A stretch of DNA of 17,452 bases from Pseudomonadota bacterium (GCA_016195115.1 JACQAI010000129.1:1-17452); one strand, 5' to 3'; shown: positions 1 to 6,926, counted from the stretch's first letter. Notes: generated from the sequence alone by a model not told the origin. Made by a program: numbers and translations.

Positions 1-26
1 GCAATGACAACGGGTAAGACGGAACC

Positions 27-746
27 CTACTGCTTCTCGAGCGTGGCGGCGCCGAGGATGCGGCCGCCGGGTTCCTGCAGCACCACGGCGAGGCGCTCGT
101 AGCGCGCCACGGTCGCGGCCGGCACGGTGGTTTCGTAGGGCGTGCCCTGCCACTCGGCGAGCGGCTCGAAGCCGCGCACGATGTGCCACTCGGCGAGCGT
201 GCGGCCACCGTTCTCGCCGGCGCCGATCTGGGTGACGCGGTGCTGGTCGAAGCCGATCAGCCACAGCGTGGCGCGGCCGAGCTCGGGTGGGCCGCCGGCG
301 ACGCGCACGCGTACGCCGTCACCCTGCGCCGTGCACTCGACCGGCACCGCGACCGCCGCCGCACGCGCCCGCTCGATCGCCTGCACTACGCGGTCGCGGT
401 ACGAGCCGACGACGTCGGTGCGGCCGTCGACCACCATCTGGGGCGTATAGACCGTGGCGCTATCGAGCAGCCGCGCGTAGGCGCGCTGGCGTTGGGTCGC
501 CGCGGCGCTGGAATAGGGATCCTTCCAACCCAGCCGGTCCCAGTAGTCGACGTGGAAGGCGAGCGGCAGCACGTCGCGGCGGCGTGCCAGCTCGCCGAGC
601 AGGGCGTCCGCCGGCGGGCACGACGAGCAGCCCTGCGAGGTGAACAGCTCGACCACGATCGGACGGCTCACGTCGCCCGCGGCGGCGACCGCCGGCGCGC
701 CGGCCAGCAGGGTCGAGACGAGGATCAGGGAGCGCAGGCGATGCAT
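27..746 (-). CDS. Secreted DUF1223 family thioredoxin-like protein
   Basis: This 239-aa protein has an N-terminal signal peptide of about 22 residues (Arg at 3 and 5, a hydrophobic run, then AVAAA), so it should be exported. The mature part opens with the DUF1223 signature: VVELFTSQGC followed by SSCPPAD, giving a CxxC pair at Cys40 and Cys43. A conserved HVDYWDRLGW block follows near residues 65-75. DUF1223 proteins are predicted to have a thioredoxin-like fold and have no established substrate; the CSSC pair suggests a periplasmic thiol/disulfide function, which is inference. The length is normal for the family. An AGGA lies about 7 bases before the ATG. The gene is divergent from the TRAP receptor gene, and no operon partner is visible because the window begins 26 bases past its stop. 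Confidence 0.9.
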   Translation of the reverse strand: MHRLRSLILVSTLLAGAPAVAAAGDVSRPIVVELFTSQGCSSCPPADALLGELARRRDVLPLAFHVDYWDRLGWKDPYSSAAATQRQRAYARLLDSATVYTPQMVVDGRTDVVGSYRDRVVQAIERARAAAVAVPVECTAQGDGVRVRVAGGPPELGRATLWLIGFDQHRVTQIGAGENGGRTLAEWHIVRGFEPLAEWQGTPYETTVPAATVARYERLAVVLQEPGGRILGAATLEKQ

Positions 747-870
747 GAGCAGATCCTATGGCAACCCGAACGATCGGAGCTTCGCGCCGCCGCCCCGGAA
801 GGTTACCACCGTTGACAGCGCCGCGGTGCGCCGCCACGGTGCGCGCTCCTCCGCCATCGCCGAGACGACC

Positions 871-1656
871 ATGCCCCTGCTGCTTCGATTGGCACTGTGC
901 CTCGCTTTGTTCGCGCCCGGCGCGCGTGGCCCTCTCGGCGCGCTCGCACGTTCGGCTGCCGCACAGACCATCGCGTGGGAGATGCCCAACGAATATCCCG
1001 CGACCTCGATCCACGGCGAAGGCGACGTCTTCTTCGGCGCCCTGGTGCGCCAGAAGACCGGCGGCCGCATCGTCATCACGCACCGTTTCGACGGCGCCAA
1101 CGGCCTGCGCTCGAAGGACATGCTCGCCGCGGTCGCCACCGGCAAGGTGGCGCTGGCCGACATCTACGGCGGCGCGCTGGGCGACGCCGAACCGATCTTC
1201 CTGTTGCCGTCGCTGCCGTTCGTCGCGGTCACCACCGACCACGCGCGTGCGCTGTTCGAGACCGCCCAGGCCGAGTACGACCGGGTGCTCGCCAAGCACA
1301 ATCAAAAGCTCCTCTATCCCTATCTCGATCACTTCACGGCGATCAACTACGCCATGCCGCTCAGCCTGGTGACGATCAATCTCGCGGTCTGGAACGGCCT
1401 GCCGCAGTCGCTGCGCGCGGCGGTGCGCGACGCCGCCGCCTCGACCGAGGCGCGCCAGTGGACGGCGATCCGCAAGCGCGTCGAGGAGAACTACGGCCGC
1501 ATGCAGGCCAATCGCGTGACGCTGACCACCACCGTGCCGCCCGCGCTCGTGACCGCGCTCAAGGCGGCCGGCCGCGAGGCGGTCGAGGCGTGGGTAGCGC
1601 GCTTCGGACCGGAGGGCCGGCTGCTGCTCGCGGATTACGATCGGCGGACCCGCTGA
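871..1656 (+). CDS. TRAP transporter solute-binding protein (DctP-like), apparently lacking its central segment
   Basis: The product (261 aa from this ATG) has a signal peptide ending near AAA-Q (residue 31). The mature N-terminus reads WEMPNEYPATSIHGEGD, followed by a FLLPSLPF block, both typical of DctP-type TRAP receptors. The C-terminal half (HFTAINYAMPLSLVTIN, then VWNGLPQSLRAAV) is also typical. The two halves are joined abruptly at KLLYPYLDH, near bases 1314-1323. Family members normally carry about 70 residues there, including the GLKIR-type strand whose Arg binds the ligand carboxylate. The frame is kept, so this looks like an in-frame deletion of roughly 200 bp, and the product may not bind ligand. 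No dctQ/dctM permease gene is adjacent. An in-frame ATG at 745 exists, but 871 begins the recognisable signal peptide. Confidence 0.75.
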   Translation: MPLLLRLALCLALFAPGARGPLGALARSAAAQTIAWEMPNEYPATSIHGEGDVFFGALVRQKTGGRIVITHRFDGANGLRSKDMLAAVATGKVALADIYGGALGDAEPIFLLPSLPFVAVTTDHARALFETAQAEYDRVLAKHNQKLLYPYLDHFTAINYAMPLSLVTINLAVWNGLPQSLRAAVRDAAASTEARQWTAIRKRVEENYGRMQANRVTLTTTVPPALVTALKAAGREAVEAWVARFGPEGRLLLADYDRRTR

Positions 1657-1682
1657 GCGCGCGGAGCTTCGTCCTTGCCGCG

Positions 1683-2456
1683 CTAGTGACCGGGCAGCAC
1701 CAAGGCTTCGGGCTGCTTGGGCAGGGTCGCGCGCGACAGCGTGATGGCCGGCGTCTCGCTCAGTCGCACCGCGTACTTGTCGCGCACCCGCGCCAGGAAC
1801 AGCTCGAGCGTGCGCGGGCCGAAAAAATGCATCGGGATGATGAGCGGCGGGTGCAGCTGGTCGAGCACCTCGAGCATGCCGGTCTGATCGAGCGTGTAGG
1901 TGCCGTCGACCGGCACCAGCACGACGTCGATCTGGCCGATGTCGGCGACGTGCTCCGGGATCAGCACGTGGTGCAGGTGGCCGAGATGGGCGATGCACAG
2001 GTCGCCGATCTCGAAGATGAAGATCGAGTTGCCGTTGTAGCGCGTGCCGCCGTAGTCGCGCACGTTGGTCGGCACGTTGCGGATGTGCACGTCGCGATAG
2101 CTGACGTTGTGCACCGCCATGCCGCCGTCCGGATCCCAACCGCGCAGCACGTGCAGGATGCCGGGATCGGGATGATCGGTGTAGTGCGTCGAGTGCGCGT
2201 TGTTCATGGTCACGACGTCCGGCGTGAAGCGCGGGCGGTGGTAGCCGTTGAAGTCGGTCACGATCGTGACGCCGCCCGAGCTCTCGATCAGGAAGCTGGA
2301 ATGGCCGAGATAAGTCAGCCCGACCTCGGTCGCCGAGAGAGCGGCGCGCCACAGCAGCGGCTCGCGCGACGCGACGGGCCCCGGACAGGACGCGACGGCG
2401 CTGGCGGTGCCGGTCAGCACGAGGGCGGGGGCGGCGAAGACCGGAGCGATACGCAT
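1683..2456 (-). CDS. Exported MBL-fold metallo-hydrolase
   Basis: This is a metallo-beta-lactamase-superfamily protein of 257 aa. An N-terminal hydrophobic stretch ends in VASC (Cys24), which fits either a plain signal peptide or a lipobox. The MBL features are LTYLGHSSFLIE with TDF downstream, a metal-site segment HSTHYTDH (residues 88-95, spaced H-x2-H-x2-D-H rather than the usual H-x-H-x-D-H), IAHLGHLHH, and IIPMHFFGP near the C-terminus. It resembles the UlaG/lactamase_B_3 side of the superfamily, and the substrate cannot be told. I chose the ATG at 2456 because the upstream in-frame start at 2528 would run into the end of the selenoprotein gene. It lies 35 bases after that gene's stop on the same strand, so it is probably the third gene of that operon. 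It converges on the TRAP gene. Confidence 0.85.
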   Translation of the reverse strand: MRIAPVFAAPALVLTGTASAVASCPGPVASREPLLWRAALSATEVGLTYLGHSSFLIESSGGVTIVTDFNGYHRPRFTPDVVTMNNAHSTHYTDHPDPGILHVLRGWDPDGGMAVHNVSYRDVHIRNVPTNVRDYGGTRYNGNSIFIFEIGDLCIAHLGHLHHVLIPEHVADIGQIDVVLVPVDGTYTLDQTGMLEVLDQLHPPLIIPMHFFGPRTLELFLARVRDKYAVRLSETPAITLSRATLPKQPEALVLPGH

Positions 2457-2491
2457 GCGGATCCGAGTATGCACAGGGCGCGCCAAACCGC

Positions 2492-3040
2492 CTATGGGAG
2501 CGGGCGACCGAGCCACACCGTGACGCATTGGTCGACCGCTTCGGCGGCGCGCTGATCGATCTCGGCGTCGCTCAAGGTGCTGAGCGGGTGCTGGATCACG
2601 ACCGGCGTCAGGTCGGTGAGCCCGAGCGCGTCGCGCTGCGCGTGCGCCTCGTGCAGGAACACGGTCGTGACGATGACCGCCGCGGGGCGGCCTTGGCCTT
2701 CGAGCTCGACGGCGTCATGCGTACAGCACGACGTGCAGGAGCCTCAATCGCCGATGGCGGTCAGCACCGCGTCGTTCTCGGCGGCGATCGTCTTGATCAG
2801 GTCGGGGTCGGCGTCCTTGGAGAAGCTCTCCTTGCGGTAATAGTTCACCGCCGCGAAGCCGAAGCGCGCCCGCAGCTGGGCGGTGGTCTTCTTGAGCAGG
2901 CGGTTGGCGTTCCACTTGGTGTTGTCGAGCACGCCGAGCCGCGCGCCCTCGAGCCGCGCCAGGCGCGGCGCCAGACTAACGGGCACCGTCTCGACCACCC
3001 CGCGCGGGTCGAACACGATCTCGCTGTTGCGTCCCGCCAT
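2492..3040 (-). CDS. UGSC-family selenoprotein (UGA read as selenocysteine at codon 99)
   Basis: Read with an ordinary code this gene stops at a TGA at 2744-2746. Translation continues in the same frame to a TAG at 2492-2494, giving 182 residues. The TGA is followed by Gly-Ser-Cys, so the protein reads IGD-U-GSCTSCCTHDAVELE. This matches the motif that defines the UGSC family (seleno)proteins, in which U may be Sec or Cys. Family features continue on both sides: EIVFDPRGVVETVP and LGVLDNTKWNANRLL upstream, AVIVTTVFLHEA and VVIQHPLSTLSD downstream. A SECIS-like hairpin starts 10 bases past the UGA, and selC lies at 11172-11267. The U-G-S-C plus C-C cluster suggests a redox centre; the reaction is unknown to me. 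The ATG at 3040 sits 7 bases after GAAGGGA; the GTG at 3043 is an alternative. The gene starts 13 bases after the 373-aa gene ends. Confidence 0.9.
2713..2746 (-). promoter_or_regulatory. Bacterial SECIS-like hairpin following the UGA codon
   Basis: Reading the minus strand from the UGA (2746-2744), 10 bases precede an 8-bp stem. CGTCGTGC (2733-2726) pairs with GCATGACG (2720-2713), with one G-U pair, and closes a 5-base loop TGTAC (2725-2721). The loop begins 18 bases after the UGA, and its second base is G. Both match the usual description of bacterial SECIS elements (small apical loop with a G among its first two bases, about 16-37 bases from the UGA), and the spacing equals that of E. coli fdhF as I recall it. 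In this role SelB would bind the loop and deliver Sec-tRNA. Confidence 0.75.
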
Positions 3041-3053
3041 CACGAATTCCCTT

Positions 3054-4175
3054 CTACAGATAACACGTGCCGTCGACGCAAACCGGCGCCTTGCCGGTGG
3101 TGCCCTCGATGCTGCGCAGCACCGGCGCCGTCATGTGGCCCCAGCCCGGGATGAAGGCCGAGAAGCGTCCGGCCTCGCCGCCGATCACGAACAAATGGAT
3201 GTGGTCGACGCTCGGCACCACCGGGATGCGCGAGTCGGGCTCGCGCCGATAGTGCTTCGGCAGGTTGCGGTTGTAGATCTTGCCGTAGCGGTGGTTGAAG
3301 GTAAGTTCCGAAAACAGGTTCCAGGCGTTCATCCACAGATACGAGCGCACGTCGTGGCGGGTCCAGCCCTTGGCCGCGATGGTGCGCGCGTGCTCGGGGC
3401 CGATCACCACCGCGCAATGGCCGCTCGACACCGCGTTGTTGTGCGCGATCGTGCTCATCGCCGAACAGATACTGTCCAGGATGCCCTCGGGATCGTCGGC
3501 GACGTGGTTCGTGACAGAGTGCGGCGGCTCGGCCGCGATTACGAACACGGTCGAGTCCTCGGGGGCAAAGCCCTTCTCGACGTGATAGGGCGCCCACGGG
3601 CTGTGCTCGTCGTTCTCGGCGACGCAGTAGGTGTACTTGCCGGGATGGCCGAGCGTGCTCTTGTCGAGCTCGCCCGGCCAGGCGCCGCCGACGTTGAGCA
3701 GCACGAGGCGGATGGCGCGGCCGATCGTGGCGTTGGCGCGGTTGCCCGAACCGAAGGCGTTGCAGCCGCCGTTCATGCCGATCGCGCGCGCGACCGGTCC
3801 GTTGACGATCAGCAGCGGCCCGGCCATGTGGGTGGTCGCCTGGACGCCGTTGAGGTTGAAGGCCTTGGTCGTCAGCGCCAGCAGCGCGGCGCGCACCACG
3901 GGCGCGTACTCGACCTTGCAGCCGGCCATCACGAGATTGATCGCCAGCACCTCGCGCGTCAGGCTGCCGTGGCGCGGCGGCACCTTGCACTCGACGTACT
4001 GCGGCTCGCCGCCCAGCGCCGCGACCATGGCGTCGACCTTGTCGCGCGTCGGCGGCACCACCGGCAGGCCGTCGGTCCAGCCCTGCTCGAAGTACCACTC
4101 GACCAGGTCGGTGCCGGCCGGCACGCCCGGAAGGTTGCGCTCGCTCGCCGCGGCGACCTGCGCCCGCTCGGCCAT
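3054..4175 (-). CDS. Cysteine-rich conserved protein upstream of the selenoprotein gene; function unknown
   Basis: I do not recognise a characterised family for this 373-aa protein. It has no signal peptide or clear membrane segment, so it is probably cytoplasmic. It begins with a WYFEQGWTDGLPVVPPTRDKV segment (residues about 27-47). A Gly/Asn-rich core contains GGCNAFGSGNRANATIGR, followed by LGHPGKYTYCVAEND. There are eight cysteines, and the last six residues are CVDGTC before YL, a CX4C pair at 366 and 371. A reactive pair at the extreme C-terminus is typical of thiol-relay proteins, so it could exchange electrons with the selenoprotein; that is inference. The start is well marked: GGAGGGAGGG lies just before the ATG. 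It is the first gene of the minus-strand operon, and its stop lies 13 bases before the selenoprotein ATG. Confidence 0.8.
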   Translation of the reverse strand: MAERAQVAAASERNLPGVPAGTDLVEWYFEQGWTDGLPVVPPTRDKVDAMVAALGGEPQYVECKVPPRHGSLTREVLAINLVMAGCKVEYAPVVRAALLALTTKAFNLNGVQATTHMAGPLLIVNGPVARAIGMNGGCNAFGSGNRANATIGRAIRLVLLNVGGAWPGELDKSTLGHPGKYTYCVAENDEHSPWAPYHVEKGFAPEDSTVFVIAAEPPHSVTNHVADDPEGILDSICSAMSTIAHNNAVSSGHCAVVIGPEHARTIAAKGWTRHDVRSYLWMNAWNLFSELTFNHRYGKIYNRNLPKHYRREPDSRIPVVPSVDHIHLFVIGGEAGRFSAFIPGWGHMTAPVLRSIEGTTGKAPVCVDGTCYL

Positions 4176-4244
4176 CTGCCCTCCCTCCGGTAGCCGCCTC
4201 AGTCTAGGATAGGGGTTCGGCAAATGCGAGGGAGCGGCGCCACC
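4176..4244 (+). promoter_or_regulatory. Divergent intergenic region between the selenoprotein operon and the carboxyltransferase gene
   Basis: These 69 bases must hold the promoters, or part of them, for both the minus-strand operon and the plus-strand carboxyltransferase. They contain both ribosome-binding sites (GGAGGGAGGG for the minus gene, GAGGGAG at 4228-4234 for the plus gene). A TAGGAT at 4205-4210 could be a -10 box, but no convincing -35 accompanies it. The close divergence suggests shared control. Confidence 0.4.
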
Positions 4245-5819
4245 ATGGTCTGGAACCCGGAACTCGAGGAGCTGCGCCGGCGCCAGCAGCTCGCCGAGGA
4301 AATGGGCGGTCTCGACAAGGTCCGGCGCCAGCACGCCGGCGGCCGGCTGACCATCCGCGAGCGCATCGCGAGCCTGGTCGACGGCGACAGCTTCCACGAA
4401 ATCGGTGCGATCGCCGGCAAGGCGGAGTACGACGCCGCGGGCGACCTCGAAGCCTTCACGCCGAGCAACTGCGTGATGGGCCGCGCCCTGCTCGACGGCC
4501 GACCCGTCGTCGTCGTGGGGGATGATTTCACCGTGCGGGGCGGCTCGGCTGACGCGACGATCAAGGCCAAACCCCTGATGGCCGAGCAGATGGCCGCCGA
4601 GTTCCGCCTGCCGATCATCCGCATCATCGAGGGCTCGGGCGGCGGCGGCTCGGTCAAGACCATCGAGACCACGGGCCGCGCCAATTTGCCGGGCGGGGTC
4701 GGCGGCGGCGGCATCTTCGACTACTCGACCGGCAACATGGCGGTCGTGCCGGTGGTGGCGCTCGGCCTCGGCTCGGTCGCCGGCCTGGGCGCCGCGCGCC
4801 TCGCCGCCAGCCACTACTCGGTGATGACCAAGACCTCGGCGATGTTCGTCGCCGGCCCGCCGGTGGTGGCGCGGCTCGGCTACCAGGCGCCCGGCGTGCC
4901 CGAACCCGACAAGCAGGCGCTCGGCGGCTGGGAGACCCAGACCAAGAGCGGCGCGGTCGACGAGGCGGTCGACAGCGAGGACGCGGCGTTCGCGTGCGCG
5001 CGCCGGTTTCTGTCGTACTTGCCCAGCTCGGTCTACGGCGTGCCGCCGACCGCGCCCACCGACGACGATCCGGAGCGCCGCGACCGCGGCCTGATGGACG
5101 CCATCCCGCGCGATCCGCGCCAGGTCTTCAAGGTGCGCCCGATCATCGAGGCGGTGGTCGATCGCGGCAGCTTCTTCGAGATGGGCAGCATGTTCGGGCG
5201 CTCGATCGTCACCGGGCTGGCGCGGCTCGACGGCCGGCCGGTCGCCCTGATGGCGAGCGACCCGTTCCACCACGGCGGCGCTTGGACCGCCGATACCTGC
5301 CAGAAGGTCGTGCGCTTCATCGACCTGGCGCAGACCTTCCACCTGCCGATCGTCTACCTGGTCGACTGCCCGGGCTTCGCGATCGGGCTGGAGGCCGAGC
5401 GCACCGCGACGATCCGCCACGGCGTGCGCGTGATGGCGGCGATGAACCAATGCACCGTGCCGTGGTGCAGCGTCATCCTGCGCAATGTGTTCGGCGTCGC
5501 CGGCGCCGCGCATCTGCCGGCCGGCCGGCTGGCGCTGCGCTACGCCTGGCTGTCGGCGCGCTGGGGCTCGCTGCCGCTCGAGGGCGGCATCGAGGCGGCC
5601 TACCGGGCCGACCTCGAGGCCGCCGCCGACCGGGGCGCCAAGCTCAAGGAGATCGAGGCGCGGCTCAACCAGCTGCGCTCGCCGTTCCGCACCGCCGAGA
5701 CGTTCTGGGTCGAGGAGATCATCGATCCGCGCGATACGCGGCCGCTGTTATGCGAGTTCGCGCGCCTCGCCGAGCCGCTGCTGACGCCCGGCTTGTCGAG
5801 CTTCCCGATCCGACCCTAG
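4245..5819 (+). CDS. Acyl-CoA carboxylase carboxyltransferase (beta) subunit
   Basis: This 524-aa protein has the two crotonase-like halves of biotin-dependent acyl-CoA carboxyltransferases (the PccB/AccD5/MccB family). This subunit moves CO2 from carboxybiotin to an acyl-CoA. The N-terminal half has RLTIRERIASLVD, DDFTVRGGSADATIKAK and a Gly-rich oxyanion-hole segment GSGGGGS (residues about 130-136). The C-terminal half has DCPGFAIG (about 374-381) and RNVFGVAGAAH, followed by a lysine/acid-rich tail. The length is normal. The ATG at 4245 follows GAGGGAG and begins the usual NPELEELRRRQ start; an in-frame ATG at 4224 would add seven residues. No biotin carboxylase or biotin-carrier gene is in the window, so it needs partners elsewhere. 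The acyl-CoA specificity cannot be told. It is divergent from the selenoprotein operon. Confidence 0.9.
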   Translation: MVWNPELEELRRRQQLAEEMGGLDKVRRQHAGGRLTIRERIASLVDGDSFHEIGAIAGKAEYDAAGDLEAFTPSNCVMGRALLDGRPVVVVGDDFTVRGGSADATIKAKPLMAEQMAAEFRLPIIRIIEGSGGGGSVKTIETTGRANLPGGVGGGGIFDYSTGNMAVVPVVALGLGSVAGLGAARLAASHYSVMTKTSAMFVAGPPVVARLGYQAPGVPEPDKQALGGWETQTKSGAVDEAVDSEDAAFACARRFLSYLPSSVYGVPPTAPTDDDPERRDRGLMDAIPRDPRQVFKVRPIIEAVVDRGSFFEMGSMFGRSIVTGLARLDGRPVALMASDPFHHGGAWTADTCQKVVRFIDLAQTFHLPIVYLVDCPGFAIGLEAERTATIRHGVRVMAAMNQCTVPWCSVILRNVFGVAGAAHLPAGRLALRYAWLSARWGSLPLEGGIEAAYRADLEAAADRGAKLKEIEARLNQLRSPFRTAETFWVEEIIDPRDTRPLLCEFARLAEPLLTPGLSSFPIRP

Positions 5820-5933
5820 CGCGGCAGGGGCGGCAGCCCCGCGAACGCCAATAAAGACTAGCGCGGCGGTGCCCAGGCCGCGCTAGGGTTGTTATGGCGC
5901 TCGCGGGGGCCGCGCCCCCTGCCGCGTTAGGGT
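5813..5933. repeat. Nested inverted repeats built from a CTAGCGCGGC unit
   Basis: The left arm (5813-5830, ACCCTAGCGCGGCAGGGG) is matched in reverse complement at 5916-5933 with a single mismatch. Inside lies a second, perfect 10-bp pair (5858-5867 and 5877-5886). All four arms contain the same CTAGCGCGGC unit, or CTAACGCGGC in the last arm. The first copy overlaps the TAG stop of the carboxyltransferase gene. The region fills the gap before the glycosyltransferase gene. Confidence 0.8.
5858..5886 (+). terminator. Terminator-like hairpin after the carboxyltransferase gene
   Basis: A perfect 10-bp stem, CTAGCGCGGC / GCCGCGCTAG, closes a 9-base loop. GGGTTGTTAT follows, which has a few T residues but no true U run. 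It could stop transcription from the carboxyltransferase gene, but the weak U tract keeps this uncertain. Confidence 0.45.
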
Positions 5934-5939
5934 TCGGGC

Positions 5940-6926
5940 ATGACGGACGACGATCTTCGATACGGCAACTATCCCGGGCGCTACCGGCATTCCTCCGGCT
6001 ACCACGAATGGCTGTCGCTGCGCGCCTTCATCGCCGAGACGATGAAGATCGAGGTCGACAAGATCTGGTACTTCTTCCTCTCCGGACATATCGGCGATCA
6101 CGTCTCGGCGCTGTGTCTAGCGGGCGCGTTCAAGCAGGTCCGCGGCAATCCCCCGATCGCGATCGTCACCGATGGCCCGACCGACCTCACCGTCCTGTTC
6201 GGCCATTGCGCCGACCGGTTCTTCCGGCCGTCGTCGCCCGATTGTCTGTCGCGCATGATGCCGCTGCAGCGCTTCGCGCCCGGCTATCCGTTCTTCCTCG
6301 AACCCCATTTCCAAGACGACGGCCGCCTGCTCGATCTGTTCCCGGCGTGCACCTTCATGGATCTCATGCGCTTCATTCTGCGGCTGCCGATGCACACGCC
6401 GGTGCTGCCGCCGCAGGTTCCCGTCCAGGCGCGGGTCGCGGCGGACCAGCTGTTCACGTCCTACGAGCTGCCGCCCGGCCGCACCGTCTTGCTCGCGCCG
6501 TACAGCAACTCCGCGCCGCGGATGTCCGCGGCGTGGTGGATCGATGCCGCCGCGCATCTGAAGCGCCAAGGCTTCGTCCCGGTGACCAACGTGCCCAACC
6601 ACTACGGCGCGGTGAAACGCGAGGAGCCGATCGCGGGCACGCTCGCGGTCGACGTGCCGCTCGTCCAGCTGCTGCCGTTCGTCGAGCGCGCCGGACACTT
6701 CCTGGCGACGGTGCAGGGCCTGTGCGATCTCGTCGCGTTCGCGCGCGCCAAGCTCAAGATCATCCAAACGCCGGCGCGCTTCGTCGACGGCCTCACGCCC
6801 GAGGCCGGCCCGAGCGCGAGCGGCGGTTACAGCGTCAAGCGCAATTACGCGCCGGCCGCCTGCGACGAATACGACCTCGACACCGACGCGCCGTTCGATC
6901 CGGCGCTGCTGGCGAGCTGGACCTAG
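5940..6926 (+). CDS. Glycosyltransferase family 9-like protein
   Basis: This 328-aa protein has the two-lobed pattern of heptosyltransferase/GT9-like (GT-B) proteins. Near residues 45-66 is FFLSGHIGDHVSALCLAGAFKQ, the glycine loop and helix that open the acceptor domain. In the second half VLLAPYSNSAPR starts the donor domain, followed by WWIDAAAHLKRQGFVPVTN. The segment FLATVQGLCDLVAFARAK corresponds to the conserved donor-site loop. No signal peptide is seen, so it should be cytosolic. The donor and acceptor sugars are unknown. It stands alone, not in a polysaccharide cluster, and converges on the propeller gene with only 15 bases between their stops. Some N-terminal residues are atypical, so function as a true transferase is inferred rather than shown. 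Confidence 0.65.
   Translation: MTDDDLRYGNYPGRYRHSSGYHEWLSLRAFIAETMKIEVDKIWYFFLSGHIGDHVSALCLAGAFKQVRGNPPIAIVTDGPTDLTVLFGHCADRFFRPSSPDCLSRMMPLQRFAPGYPFFLEPHFQDDGRLLDLFPACTFMDLMRFILRLPMHTPVLPPQVPVQARVAADQLFTSYELPPGRTVLLAPYSNSAPRMSAAWWIDAAAHLKRQGFVPVTNVPNHYGAVKREEPIAGTLAVDVPLVQLLPFVERAGHFLATVQGLCDLVAFARAKLKIIQTPARFVDGLTPEAGPSASGGYSVKRNYAPAACDEYDLDTDAPFDPALLASWT

Noticed and set aside
640..870. Upstream in-frame starts for the TRAP receptor (640, 745)
   Set aside because: They add a charged, non-family segment ahead of a good signal peptide and overlap the divergent DUF1223 gene.
460..2352. Long minus-strand open frame (630 codons) spanning the DUF1223 and TRAP genes
   Set aside because: It has low-complexity Arg/Ala composition and runs antisense or out of frame to three recognisable genes; a GC-rich shadow.
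2726..2737. GCAC-GTC-GTGC hairpin as the SECIS
   Set aside because: Its loop would lie only 11 bases after the UGA, too close for a bacterial SECIS, and its stem is only 4 bp; the 8-bp alternative with an 18-base spacing is better.
2744..3043. A 99-codon ORF ending at the TGA, as a complete small protein
   Set aside because: The frame continues with family-like sequence and a UGSC motif, a SECIS-like hairpin follows, and selC is present; the short call would miss the active site.
4176..5513. Long upstream extension of the 373-aa protein into the carboxyltransferase region
   Set aside because: The extension is antisense to a certain carboxyltransferase gene, and a strong ribosome-binding site marks the start at 4175.
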